Made by a program: the position numbers and the translations under genes
The notes under the pieces: model-generated
Told to the model about the DNA's origin: nothing
Database searches by the model: none
What the model saw: the letters and a program-made list of their open reading frames with translations, nothing else
Part shown: one piece after another, positions 1 to 11,281 of the stretch
How positions within the stretch are numbered: position 1 is the first letter of the stretch
How the letters are laid out: each line of letters begins with the position of its first letter
NCBI GenBank assembly: GCA_002914845.1
Contig: JXTC01000404.1
Location: 33,156-97,155, forward strand
Length of the DNA: 64,000 nt
Origin: Trema orientale
Lineage: Eukaryota; Streptophyta; Magnoliopsida; Rosales; Cannabaceae
Direction of reading: 5' to 3'

Positions 1-446
1 AATTTTAGATAATAGGTTTTTGAAACATAAAATAAGATATTTTAGATAATTCACATTACAAGTTTGACTAAAAAGGTAAACATGATATAATTTTTTTCCA
101 ATTTCAAAAAAATAGCGTTGATACTTTTGGATTTTTTTGAGAAGAAAGGGTATAAACGTGATATTTGGCTATAATGGAGGAGATATTTTGGAGATTATCC
201 GTTAAAGAAATGCCAATCAACCTAATTTCCCTAAAATTTGGCCAACCACTAATTAACCCTTAAAATAAAAAGAATGGGATTTAACAAGAAGGGTTAATGG
301 GACATTTGGTCGCTTGACTTAGTAAGAAGTATGTTATGATTTAGTCGCTATAGTTTCAATTTTGGCTAGCTCCATCAACAGATGAATAACTAGAAAATAT
401 GGCCAATTAGAAACGCACGTAGAAAAATTTTCCCCTGAAAAAAAAA

Positions 447-465
447 GAAGAAGAAGAAGAAGAAA
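447..465. repeat. (GAA)n microsatellite
   Basis: Six uninterrupted GAA units follow an A run. It is a simple sequence repeat with no sign of function. Confidence 0.9.
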
Positions 466-871
466 GAAACAAGCGTGAAATAATTAACAGAAAAATCACA
501 TGCTCTGCAAGTGAGAGTGAAAACATGCTAAAATAAAATTCCAAAAATAAAAAATAACAAAAAAAAAGGTAAGTCTATTACTACCCTTCTTTTTTCTCCA
601 CGTAATATCATAGTAATTAAAATTTTATTTCCTATCACACCTCGTCAATTACAAAGGATAAAGTATTTAGATCAACAAAACAAAATCAAACAATAATTTG
701 ATTGAATTTTTATAATTATGGATGAACAAATTACAAATCACATTTATTTTGAAGAGACAAATCATCTCTTTTCTATTTTACTCAAGAAGTATTTAATAAA
801 TGTTATGATCTAGGGTTTACATAACAAATTAAGAACCCTAAATTGAAACTTAAAAACTACTCCATCTCCAT

Positions 872-964
872 ATATTTTAAGAAATGGGGTAAAAAAGAAA
901 GAAAAGATAAAAGAATATTTTAAGAAATGGGAAAAAAAAAAAGAAAGAAAGAAAAGATAAAAGA
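872..964. repeat. Short tandem duplication, ~43-bp unit
   Basis: The segment beginning ATATTTTAAGAAATGGG at 872 is repeated from 915. Both copies run into the same AAAGAAAGAAAAGATAAAAGA tract and differ only by small A-run length changes. This is an ordinary local duplication in low-complexity DNA. Confidence 0.8.
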
Positions 965-1554
965 AGATGGATATTTAAACCCTAAATTTGCAATCTCTAA
1001 TTTCTTTATGAGAGAAGGAACATAGAAAAAAATCTGGATAGTTTTTAATCTTTTAAATCTTAGAAAAATGATTATTAAAAGTTTAAAAGGTTAAAGAAGA
1101 CTCCAAATTCAGAACTTATTGGAGGTGTACGAAAAGAAATTTTTTTAAGTTTTTATTATCTAATTTTGGAATTGAAATACATTAGAAAGGTGTGTGAAAA
1201 TATAATTTCAAAAATTCTAATTTTAAGTGAGGGATTTATTTAGAAGGGGATGGAGAGAGAAAAAAGAGGGATAAAAATAAATTCACAAAAAAAAAGTTCA
1301 TAATTGGCACTTGTAAAACTAAATGAATAATTTAAACCTAATTCCTATACGCTAGAATAACCATTATAACCAATGTAGGATACCTTTTTATGTTTTGTTC
1401 ACAAACATAAATCCTTAAAAAAAAAACACCAAAAAGGCTTCAGAATCATAATCATGTTTTGCATCCAAGTTAGATTATTATAAATTTGAAAGGAAAATCA
1501 ATTTACTTTCCCCATCTCCTCTTCAATCAAGTTCATGAAAAAAAAAAACATAAC

Positions 1555-2690
1555 TAACTTCTTGAATTTGAAACTTCAAAGATTTTTTTTTTTTTTTTTT
1601 TTTTGCGGGAATACCTAGTATTTTTTAATGAGGGTCATATAGTAAAATGACCGAATTTTGGGCCCAATTTAAGTAGTCATCTGTTTTTCAAATTTTATAG
1701 CAAAATGTCCAGTATATATGTTTATATAATAATTGTAAAATGTTATATACTGAGTATAAAAGTTTATATACTTAGTACATTAATTAAAATTAGTAGATAA
1801 GTATATCTACCAAGTGTAAAAATATAAATACTTAGATATTTAGCTATAAAATTAAAAAGTGAATATCTACTTAATCAAATTTAAATTATTCATCATTCAC
1901 CTAAATTTCTTATTTTTTTAAAGCTTTTTTTTTTCCCATTATTTTTTACTCTCAAGTGCATAACACGTGATTTTCCTATCGCTTATTTATAATCTATTTC
2001 CAATTAGACCACACTAGTAATTTATAATGAGGAAATTTGATTTTATATGGAAACATTTCAAAAAAATTTGAAAGTTCTCAGATTTTAAAATCTTTTAAAA
2101 TTTGTTGGAATTATTTAGAAAAAAATCACTTTTTAAATATTAGAAAAAGACATTTTTTTAACAAATAGATGAAATACTTGAGGCAACTAGTCAAGTCACT
2201 TAAAGAAATTGGACCAGTTATCTCAAGTAACTTGATTAGCTACCTCAAGTAACTTGACGAGTTATCATGAGTACTTTTGAAAAATACCACTTTTGAAGAA
2301 AAAAGGTATTTCTCCAAGTATGTTTGAAAAATGGTATTTTCATGAATACTTTTGAAAAATGAAATATTCTAAATAAATTCGGAGTTTTCCAAAAAATTCA
2401 AAAGATTTGGACACTTATACCTATCTTGTAAAAAATAATTCCAAATTTATGACCTCCAAAAAATAAGAAAAATCTTGTACAAGCTAAATTGGTATTTTTC
2501 TAAATATTAGGGTGGAAGACGTGATGGCATTTTATATAAATAAGGTCATCTTTATAAAGTACGTTTATATAAAAAGCGCTCAGACGAACTATGTAAAGTA
2601 GTTACTGGCCTAGTGGTTTCTGGGCTCCAATTAAGGTACTTCACTTTTATATTAAGTGTTCAAGCCACTAAAACTCTACTTCTTCTAGTT
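1555..2690 (+). repeat. Dispersed repeat, copy 1 (left flank of array 1)
   Basis: This segment is repeated in direct orientation at 4475-5325. Shared landmarks are CTTGAATTTGAAACTTCAAA followed by a long T run and GAATACCTAGT, then AGTGCATAACACRTGATTTT, then repeated CAAGTAACTTGA-type motifs, then GTGGTTTYTGGGCTC. Copy 1 has about 300 extra bases (1620-1920). A third, inverted copy lies at 23085-23765 and includes that extra part. No protein is encoded. Two direct copies flanking an array could be degenerate LTRs or a segmental duplication. I cannot see clean TG...CA ends, so the class stays open. Confidence 0.75.
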
Positions 2691-2713
2691 TCACCTTTTT
2701 TTTTTCCTTCTCT

Positions 2714-2722
2714 TATAAATAG
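2714..2722 (+). promoter_or_regulatory. TATA-box-like site upstream of tandem array 1
   Basis: TATAAATAG followed by AAAGAGAAACTCTTTTTT lies about 110 bp upstream of array 1. The same TATA-like site and leader occur at 9154 upstream of array 2, where the flanks otherwise differ. That makes it part of the repeated unit. A promoter role is inference; no transcript is visible from sequence alone. Confidence 0.4.
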
Positions 2723-2825
2723 AAAGAGAAACTCTTTTTTTCTCCTCAATTTAAAGACAAGAGATCTCCCCTCAATTTAAAGATAAGAGATGCCACATTT
2801 TGTTTTTTCCCCCTCCACTTAAAGA

Positions 2826-4465
2826 CATTAGAAACTAATTTGGTTTTTAGTTTCAAGAGTAACTAGTAACCATTCTCTCTTAAAAAATAAAAAAAGAACA
2901 ATAACCAATTTGGTTTGGTTTCTGAAGTTAGTTTCTCGGTACTAACTAAATTAGTAACTAACTACTAGCTTGGTTTATGGTTGGGGTCAAGAGTAGCTAG
3001 TAACCATTTTATCAAAAAAAAAAGAAGAAAAAAAAAATCAATAGCTAATTTGATTTATCAGTAACCAAATTACTTTTTCTAGTTGGTTTTCACACAAAAC
3101 CAATTTAGTTTCCAATCGAAACCAATTTAGTTTTTGTTTTAATCATAGTAATAACCAAATTTTTTTAGCAAACCAAGTTAGTTTGAACTAGAAACTAATT
3201 AGATTTCTGATTTCTAATAACAAAATTGATTTCTCGTTATAATTAGAAACTAATTTAGTTTCTAGTTTCCAATAACTAACTTTGTTTTTACTTGAAACTA
3301 ATTTGGTTTCTAGTTTCTAAAGTAACTAGTCATAAAAGATTAGTTTTTTAAAGTAATTTGGTTACTAGTTTGGTTTCCAAAGTAAATTAGTAGTTTGGTT
3401 TCCACTCGAAACCAATTCGGTTTCTCAGAAATCATATTAGTTTCTCAAATTAGTTTCTCATTACTAACATAATTAGTAACTAACTACTAGATTAGTTTCT
3501 GATTACAAGTAGAAACTAAGTAGAAACTAATTTGGCTTTTGGTATGAATGGTAGCCAGTAACCATTTCCCCAAAAAAAGAAAAAAGAAAAAGAAAATCAG
3601 TAACTAATTTAGTTTCTCAGTAATTAGATTGGTTTTTCAAGTTGGTTTCCACATGAAACTAATTCGGTTTCCACTCAAAACCAGTTTGGTTTTTGGTTTC
3701 ATGAAAAGCAATAACCAATTTAATTTTTTTTATTAGAAACTAATTGAGTTTCTAGTTTCCAATAACTAATTTAGTTTTTACTTGAAACCAATTTAGTTTC
3801 TAGTTTCCAAAGTAACTAGTCATAAAAGATTAGTTTTTCAAAGTAACTTGGTAACCAGTTTGGTTTCCAAAGTACTTTGGTTACTAGTTTGGTTTCTACT
3901 TGAAACTAATTCGGTTTCTCAGAAACTAGATTAGTTTCCCAAATTAGTTTTTCGTTACTAACCTAATTAGACACTAACTACTAGATTAGTTTCTGATTAC
4001 AAGTAGAAATCAATTTGGCTTTTAGTATCAAGGGTAGCCAATAACTATTTCCTAAAAAAAAAAAAAATCAGTAGCTAATTTAGTTTCTCATTAACTAGAT
4101 TGGTTTTTCAAGTTGGTTTCCACATGAAACCAATTCAGTTTTAACTCAAAACAAGTTTAGTTTTTAGTTTTAAGAATAGCAATAACTAATTTTTTTTTTT
4201 TTGTAGGAAACCAATTTAGTTTGAACTAGAAACTAATTTGGTTTCTGATTTCTATTAATAAAATTGGTTTCTGGTTACTATTAGAAACTACTTTAGTTTC
4301 TAGTTTCCAATCACTAATTTGATTTTCACTTGAAACTAATTTGGTTTCTAGTTTCCAAAGTAACTATTTATAAAATATCGGTTTTTCAAAGTAATTTAGT
4401 TACCAACTTGGTTTCGGAAGTAATTTAGTTACTATGTTAATTTCCACTCGAAATAAGATTGGTTT
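2826..4465. repeat. GAAAC/GTTTC tandem array 1
   Basis: A 1.6-kb array of short related units of roughly 25 bp, each a variant of GAAACTAATTTGGTTTCTAG. GAAAC and GTTTC are reverse complements, so most units are quasi-palindromic. A larger period is visible. The marker AGTAACTAGTCATAAAAGAT starts at 3321 and 3811, and a degenerate form starts at 4359, giving spacings of about 490 and 548 bp. A second marker (GTAGCCAGTAACCATTTCC plus an A/G-rich tract) recurs near 2998, 3549 and 4032. It is therefore a higher-order array with about three large units. Related arrays occur at 9262 and 16763. No coding potential is seen. Confidence 0.9.
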
Positions 4466-4474
4466 CTCTAACCT

Positions 4475-5490
4475 AATTTCTTGAATTTGAAACTTCAAAG
4501 GTTTTTTTTTTTTTTTGGGGGGGGGGGGGAATACCTAGTCTTTTTTAATGGAATTTTTTTAAAGCTTTTTTTTTTGTTTCTCCTTCTTTTTACTTTTAAG
4601 TGCATAACACATGATTTTCGTATTGCTTATTTATCATTTGTTTCCAATTGGACAACACTAGTAATTTGTAATGAGAAATTTTGATTTTATACGGTAAAAT
4701 TTCAAAACAAATTGAAAATTTTCAGAGTTTGAAATCTTTTAAAAAAATTTGGAATTATTTTAAAAAAATAACTTTTTCAATATTTAGAAAAATACAACTT
4801 TTCAACCAATAGATGAGATACTTAAGGTAACCAATCAAGTTACTTGAATTAACTAGACTAGTTATCTCAAATAACTTGATTAGTTACCTCAAGTAACCCG
4901 ATGAGTTATCGTGAGTACTTTTGAAAAATACCAATTTTGAAGAAAAGTATATTTCTCCAAATATGTTTGACAAGTAGTATTTTTCTAAATACTTTGGAAA
5001 AATGAAATATTCTAGATAAATTCGGGGTTTTCTAGAACCTTCAAGGAATTTGGACACTTGTGCCTATCTTTTAAAAAATAATTCTAAATTTACAACCTCC
5101 AAAAAATAATAATAATCTTGTACGAGCTAAATTGGTATTTTTATAAATATTAGGGGAAGAAGACACGGTGATATTTTATGTAAATAACACCATCTTTAAA
5201 AATTAAGTTTATATAAAAAGCATTCAGGTAAACTACGCAAAGTAGTTGTTGGCCTAGTGGTTTTTGGGCTCGGCACTTTACCCTTATATCAAGTGTTCAG
5301 GCCACTATAAATCCACTCTTTTTAGTTTTTTGGATTTTGGATACTTATACCTATTTTTCAAAAAGTATTACCAAATTTACGACATTTCAAAAATGATAAA
5401 AATTTCATACGATTTTTTTAGGATATTTTTCTAAATACTTTGGGAGCTAAAATTTCCGGTGGTATTTTAGTAAATAAGTCATCTTTTTTT
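4475..5490 (+). repeat. Dispersed repeat, copy 2 (right flank of array 1)
   Basis: This is a direct copy of 1555-2690, with the ~300-bp part at 1620-1920 missing. The poly-T of copy 1 is here T15 followed by G13 at 4502-4529, an unusual homopolymer junction. The last 150 bases (5330-5490) again resemble the part beginning GGACACTTATACCTAT, as if a third partial copy followed. No gene is present. Confidence 0.75.
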
Positions 5491-5494
5491 TAAT

Positions 5495-6022
5495 ATGAAA
5501 CTACAAAGGTTTCCTATTAGCAGAATGTCCTGTACGTAAGTTAATCACATGAAACCACAAAGGTTTCTTGGAAACTAGTTTGGTTTTCTTTTAGCGGAAT
5601 GTCCTGTAGGTAAGTAAATCATAGGATCTCTTCAAAAAAAAAAAAGTAAATCATTCGAAACTACAAAGGTTTCCCGAAAACTAGTTTAATTTCCTTTAAG
5701 CGAAATGCCATGTACGTAAATAAATCACAAGAAACCATAAAGATTTCTTGGGAACCAATTTGGTTTCTTTTTAGTGAAATTCCATATACGTAAGTAAATC
5801 TCAGGAAATTATAAAAGTTTCCTAGAAACTAGTTTGGTTTCATTTTATCAGAATACACTGTATGCAAGTAAATCACAAGAAATCACAAATATTTCCTATA
5901 GACCAGTTTGATTTTCTTTTAACAGAATGCCATGTATACAAGTATATCATATGATATCACAAAGGTATTCTGGAAACCACTTTGGTTTCCTTATAACAGA
6001 ATAGCCTGTATGTAAGTACACT
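5495..6022. repeat. 74-bp tandem array, about 7 units
   Basis: Unit starts lie at 5495, 5549, about 5654, 5729, 5803, 5877 and 5951. The last four are spaced exactly 74 bp. Each unit reads approximately GAAACYACAAAGGTTTC, then GGAAACTAGTTTGGTTTC, then CAGAATGYCCTGTAYGTAAG, then TAAATCAC. The first unit lacks the middle block, and the second carries a ~30-bp insertion with an A run. The middle block matches the core of the neighbouring GAAAC/GTTTC arrays, so the two arrays may share an origin. Confidence 0.92.
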
Positions 6023-6268
6023 GATAAGATTTTCTAGAAGTTTGAGAGCAAAAACTTTCTTGGTAGGCAATATTAAATTTCTATACACATATTTCAATTA
6101 TCCTCTATGCAAAAGAAAAATTATGTTATGAAATCTATGGTTGCCTTTGAAATATCCATTGTTACACAGAATTTGAACAAGAGATGGAAATGGGGGGCGG
6201 GGGGATTTAAAATAGTATTAAAATGGTAATTTTAAAAAAGATCGTATGAAAATTGTTAAAAACGAGAG

Positions 6269-8052
6269 TGCTGGTATGTAGACATAATACTTAGGAAAAA
6301 TCATACATGCATGCAAACTATGAAAACACATGATTACATCATGAACACAGCAGAAAAGTTAGCGATTTAGATTTTAACATTTTCAAGAAAATAATTTTCA
6401 TAACCATAGAACATGCATATATCAATTACAGGACCATGTACAATATAAATCAAATCTAGATGCATAAACTCTAGAGATGAGATTAGGATTTACCTCTTAT
6501 AGCGTGCTCCTCTTTGATTTCTATATTGATAGTGATCAAATCTCCAACTCTAGATCTTCTTGTCTATGCTCTTGCTCTTGGTTGATGAGGCGAGTAGGCA
6601 CTAAGTTGAATCCTTCATTGAAGAATGATCAAGAACTTCTTCTTGATCTTTTGGAACACCAGGATGTGAGATAAGACTATGAGGTTGCAGGAAACTTTTT
6701 CTCTCCTTTCTTTCTCAGTCTTGGTCGAAAATCCTCTCTCTCTTTCTCTCTCCCTCTGTTTCATGTGTAGCTCTCCTAGAGTTACTGTGTAGTTTTTCCT
6801 CTCATGTATCTTATATATATATATGAGGTCCAAAACTGCTAATCCTAGTCTAACTAGGATTGGATTTATTCTCCAATTTGGGTTTTGGGTATATTTTTAT
6901 AAATATGCCCAACTCATGTAATTTATTTATAAAAATACTAACTTTTGTGTAAAATCATTATTTTACACAGTTTCATGAAACTAAGTTCATAAATACCACC
7001 AACTAATTAATGAGTTTTGTTGAGCTAGACAAGGGATCTAATAGATCCAAACAATCTAAACTCCAATAGTATGATAAATATGTAATAACTCTTATTATGG
7101 TATTTATATAAATACTATTAGTAAAGGGGACACTCTACTAAAGGCCCAATACTGCACTCTTAGATTAAATGTCATGCCTTTTATAGAGATTTTATCAACT
7201 AACCTTGATTAATCGATCCATCTAGTATATTCTATACCATATGTAAAATTCCTATACAATGCCATAATTGGATAAGTGAAATTTCTGTAATACCCTCCGA
7301 CATATATTTACCTTTAAGTTACCATCTTTCTATCAAGGAATAACGTTATCGATAATTTTGTTCTCAGTGGCCATTTAGACAAAATTATCAATCGATTCAC
7401 AAAGTGAATTCTAAGATCTTAGATTTAATTATTCCATGAATCTTGATAGACCTTAAAGTGACATTAATATATAGTATCCTTAACTATTTAGTGTTCCTGT
7501 CAATTCATAAATCATAACCTCTTTCATAGAGACTAGACTTTTAAATCAAAAGGATATAACCCATGAAAGCAAGTCTAGTTAAATATCAAGGATTAAGATC
7601 TATATGCTAAGAGCTAGTTGGTGGAAATACTAAGAATTGATTTACGGTACTCCATTTCTTTATATTGCCTGGTCCAGTTCAATACACATAACTTATTTTA
7701 TGTTGTACTAGTGTTTCTATCAGAAGTCAGACACTTCAATGATTTGAGATATATCATTCCCGTTGAGATAGACAAACACTACAACATATAGTAAATAAAG
7801 TATTTCATCTTTATTTACAGATTGTGAACTAATTAATTTAGACTTGGATAAAGAAACAAGTCTTTCCATAATTAACACTTAATTATGTTTGTTTTTTATG
7901 AATAAATAAAGTCATGAAATCTTTTTCAGATAAATTAACTATTCAACTAAGACAGTTTAATTTAGCAAATATTATAATCGCATATAAGAGAAAGTTATTT
8001 ACACTAAAAGGATAAAATTGAAAATATACTTTTTAGGGCAAATATCCTAATA
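6269..8052 (-). mobile_element. Solo LTR, family 1 copy 1 (Copia-like)
   Basis: A 1784-bp segment shares its whole length with copies at 35621 and 41265. Its plus-strand ends are TGCTGGTATG and ATATCCTAATA, the latter a mutated form of ATATCCCAACA in the other copies. Flanks GAGAG and GATAG form a 5-bp TSD with one mismatch. No internal retrotransposon sequence is attached, so it is a solo LTR. The minus strand is probably sense, by analogy with the LTR at 54435-56208. A CT-rich stretch near 6700-6770 resembles a transcribed leader. It encodes nothing convincing. Confidence 0.85.
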
Positions 8053-8974
8053 GATAGCACCATATTTTTAGTATTAATATAAAAAAGGTAGTGTTAGGTG
8101 TCTTTTTCTCATTCAGGGAAAAACCTAGCAACAAAGAGAGCAACTACGTGCATAAAACATTCTCCAATATTGGCTTCCTACAACGGTATCAAAAGCTTAA
8201 ATGATATAAAACTTCTTGTCGTATCAGGTATGAAAATTTTTTAACTTCACTATCTTGCTCATTTAAACGATATACCCCATTTTCACCAAAAACTTGTATT
8301 CTATGCCATAAGATCTCATTGATGCATTAACTCAAACATTTTGCATGTACTCTCAACATGATCACAACAACTATGCATATGAGCTAAACTGTTATGAACG
8401 AAGACCAAAGACTCAAACAAATCTCTCAAAACAATGTAATGAATCATTTTACGTTCCCATACATCCAAAAAAATTAACTAAAGCTTGAAAAGAAAATAGT
8501 AATTGTGAGTATCAAGACTAATGACCAACAATTGGCTGGAAAAATACTTGTATAAGGACCTCCTTTCATAGAATTCATAGCACGCATAACCATACTCAGA
8601 GAGACGGATCCTAAGTCCAGATTCATAGGAAAGTTCCCAAACCAAGATTAGACACTTTTCCACTGAATCCATCGACACAACCAGCACCGAGCTCCACCGA
8701 AACTCTGCCAACATTCTCTTGGTGTGAATGAGACAACAACCCGCTGGCTAAGCTTCAGCAACCTTCTGGAGAGCGGCCATGGTGGAGCTATGGAGCCGAA
8801 GATCGATATTGATCAGTAGCATTCATGGGTTCGAAAGAAAGAGACGAGAAAAGAGAGTTTAGAAAAGTGGTACTTTTCTAAGACATATCGTATGAAAATA
8901 AGTGAACTCACCACTACCGTATTATTGGTAATATTGTTTAAAACTTCGTAGTAGGTGTCTTTTTCCCTGGGTTT
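8053..8974 (+). mobile_element. Degenerate LTR-retrotransposon 5' fragment (tentative)
   Basis: CAACGGTATCAAAAGCTT near 8182-8198 resembles a decayed initiator tRNA-Met primer-binding site (TGGTATCAGAGC). TAGGTGTCTTTTTC appears both near 8097 and near 8953. These hint at remains of an LTR element. A 78-codon minus-strand open frame at 8478-8714 matches nothing I recognise. Support is weak. Confidence 0.3.
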
Positions 8975-9261
8975 TTTTGCCTTTTTCTTCATCCATTTCT
9001 CTTTTGTTATTATTCATTATTCACTTTCTTTTCTTTCACTATTTTAATTCCTTTTCCTTTTTTATTTGCTCCACTTTTATTTCCCTTTTCTTTTTTTTTT
9101 TTCATTTTCTTGTTTCTTCCTTAATCTTTTATTTTTCATTTTTTCCATTCTCTTATAAATAGAAAGAGAAACTCTTTTTTTTCACCTCTCCACTTAAAGA
9201 CAAGAGACACTACTCTTTTTTCCCCCACTTAACCATTCCTTCTTAAAAAAAAAAAGAAGAA
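8975..9261. repeat. Pyrimidine-rich low-complexity DNA and repeated leader
   Basis: The top strand is a T/C-rich tract from 8975 to about 9145. It is followed by the TATAAATAG-plus-leader segment (9154 onward) also present at 2714. The leader runs into an A run and then array 2. The open frame across the T/C tract is F/S/L-rich and is a composition artefact. Confidence 0.6.
9154..9162 (+). promoter_or_regulatory. TATA-box-like site upstream of tandem array 2
   Basis: TATAAATAG plus AAAGAGAAACTCTTTTTT, the same as at 2714, lies about 100 bp before array 2. Its repeated position suggests a conserved promoter or simply a shared repeat boundary. Function is unproven. Confidence 0.4.
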
Positions 9262-10495
9262 CAATAACCAATTTGATTTCTTGGTTTCTCAAGTTGGTTT
9301 CTCAGTATTAACTAAATTAGTAACTAACTACTAGATTAGTTTCTGATTACAAGTAGAAACCAATTTGGCTTTTGGTACTAAGGGTAGCCAATAACCATTT
9401 CCTCAAAAAAAAAAAAAAAAAATCAGTAGCTAATTTAATTTCTTAATAACCAGATTGGTTTTTCAAGTTAGTTTTCATATGAAACCAATTCAATTTCTAT
9501 TCGAAACCAGTTTGGTTTTTGGTTTCAAAAATAGCAATAATCAATTTTTTTTTTTTTAGGAAACCAATTTAGTTTGAACTAGAAACTAATTTGGTTTTTA
9601 ATTTCTAATAACAAAATTAGTTTCTTGTTTCTTTTAGAAACTAATTTAGTTTCTAGTTTCCAATAACTAATTTAGTTTTCACTTGAAACTAATTTTATTT
9701 CTAGTTTCCAAAGTAACTAGTTATAAAAGATTAGTTTTTCAAAGTAATTTGGTTACCTATTTGGTTTCCAAAGTAATTTGGTTACTAGTTTGGTTTTTAC
9801 TCAAAATCAATTTGGTTCTCATAAACTAGATTGGTTTCTGAAGTTAGTTTCTTATTACTAACTTAATTAGTAACCAACTACTAGGTTGGTCTCTGGTTAC
9901 AAGTAGAAACCAATTTGGATTTTGGTATCAAGAGTAGCCAATAACCATTTCCTTAAGAAAAAGAAAATGAAAAAAAAAACTAATAACTAATTTAATTTCT
10001 TAGTAACCAGATTAGTTTTTCGAGTTGGTTTCCACTCGAAACCAATTTAGTTTACAAACAGAACTAGTTTAGTTTCTACTCGAAACCATTTTAGTTTTTG
10101 GTTTGAGGAATAGTAATAACTAATTTTTTTTTTTAGGAAACCGATTTAGTTTAAACTAGAAACTAATTTGGTTTCTGATTTCTAATAATAAAATTATTTT
10201 TTGATTGCTATTAGAAACTAAATTAGATTCTAGTTTCTAATTGCTAATTTGATTTTTAGTTTTTAGTTTCCAAAGTAACTAGTTATAAAAGATTGGATTT
10301 TCAAAGTAATTTGGTTACAAGTTCGATTTCCACTCGAAACTAGATTGGTTTCTCGTTACTAACCGAATTAGTAATTAATCACTAGACTGGTTTCTGGTAA
10401 CAAGTAGAAACCGATTGGTTTCTGGTAACAAGTAGAAACCAATTTAATTTTAGGGTCAAGGGTAGATAGTAACTCAAAAAAAGAAAAAACAAATC
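9262..10495. repeat. GAAAC/GTTTC tandem array 2
   Basis: Same family as array 1. The marker AGTAACTAGTTATAAAAGAT occurs at about 9712 and 10274, a spacing of 562 bp. The GTAGCCAATAACCATTTCC plus A-rich tract occurs near 9388 and 9936. The array stops where a SIRE-like LTR begins at 10501. No coding sequence is seen. Confidence 0.9.
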
Positions 10496-10500
10496 AGTAG

Positions 10501-10655
10501 TGTTAAGTCCAGAAGTTTGGCATTCTAAGTAGCAAAGTTATGAGAATTCAAGTTAATAAATATGTAGGAGATGTTATTACAATAAGTCTGAAGTTGTTAC
10601 AATAAGTGTTGTTTTACAACAACAATACCTGCAATTTTCTTCTTATGGAAAGATA
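10501..10655 (+). mobile_element. SIRE/Maximus-like Copia LTR, 5' fragment
   Basis: TGTTAAGTCCAGAAGTTTGG starts a segment that matches 15425 onward for about 150 bp, through CAATTTTCTTCTTATGGAAA. There it breaks off and runs into Copia pol sequence. It begins TG as an LTR should. The rest of this LTR is deleted. Confidence 0.75.
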
Positions 10656-10727
10656 AAAAGCTTACCTTGGTCATTTTCATATTTTTTGGAGTATTTGTTT
10701 CATTTTGAATGATAGGGAGCATCTTGG

Positions 10728-11225
10728 CAAGGTTGATGCTAAGAGTAATAATGGTGTTTTTCTCGGCTATTCCGATAATAGTATAGCCTATCGTGTATAC
10801 AACATGAGAACTAACTGTTATAGATTCAACCAATGTTGTTATTGATGATTTTAAATATTTTTCAAATTTTTTGAAGGAGGATGAGGTAATCAGCTTTAAT
10901 GATGAAGCTGCAAATGATTCTGGCTCAGAATTGAATATTGCAACTCTTCCTTATGACGTTAAATTATCTGATGGTCATGTTATAATATCAGGTGATAATG
11001 TTGCAATATGAGAAGAGTAGAAATAGATTGTTGCCCAGCAAGCAATTGTACCCATAGTTGTCCTGAATGATCCAATCAAGAGAGAACCTAGTTCAAGAGT
11101 GAAGAAATATCATCCATCAGATCTCATTATAGGTAGTATTGATGATGTTATGGTCACACGAAAAAGGTATATCAATTCGAACAATTATGTATGTATTTTC
11201 TCTATGATTGAGCCTAAGATCATTT
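10728..11225 (+). pseudogene. Copia pol remnant (integrase to reverse-transcriptase linker)
   Basis: The conceptual translation contains LGKVDAKSNNGVFLGYSDNS, then IAYRVYN, then a shift of frame and VVIDDFKYF. Later come SSRVKKYHPSDLIIGSIDD and TRKRYINSNNYVCIFSMIEP. In SIRE/Maximus-type Copia polyproteins these motifs lie between the integrase and reverse transcriptase domains. The frame is broken by at least one shift (near 10812) and in-frame stops near 11010-11025. Homology fades after about 11225. Catalytic domains are absent. It belongs to the same decayed element as the 3' LTR at 15425, with a Tekay-like LTR lying between them. Confidence 0.85.
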
Positions 11226-11281
11226 CATCAAGGGAATTGGTTGAAAATAAAATAATTATTTTGGAATGTATTGAGACAGAA

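Larger units (their letters stand above)
1..1554. other. AT-rich intergenic DNA, no gene seen
   Basis: Both strands carry only short, unconvincing open frames. The stretch is AT-rich with many A and T runs. It holds a GAA microsatellite and one short local duplication (listed separately). I see no transposon end, RNA gene or recognisable protein here. Confidence 0.6.

Noticed and set aside
2826..4465. CRISPR-like array of short repeats
   Set aside because: Units are contiguous and diverged with no unique spacers of constant length, and the context is a plant nuclear genome. It is a satellite-like array.
8977..9162. Plus-strand open frame rich in F, S and L, like a membrane protein
   Set aside because: It lies wholly in a T/C-rich low-complexity tract; the apparent hydrophobic protein is a composition effect.
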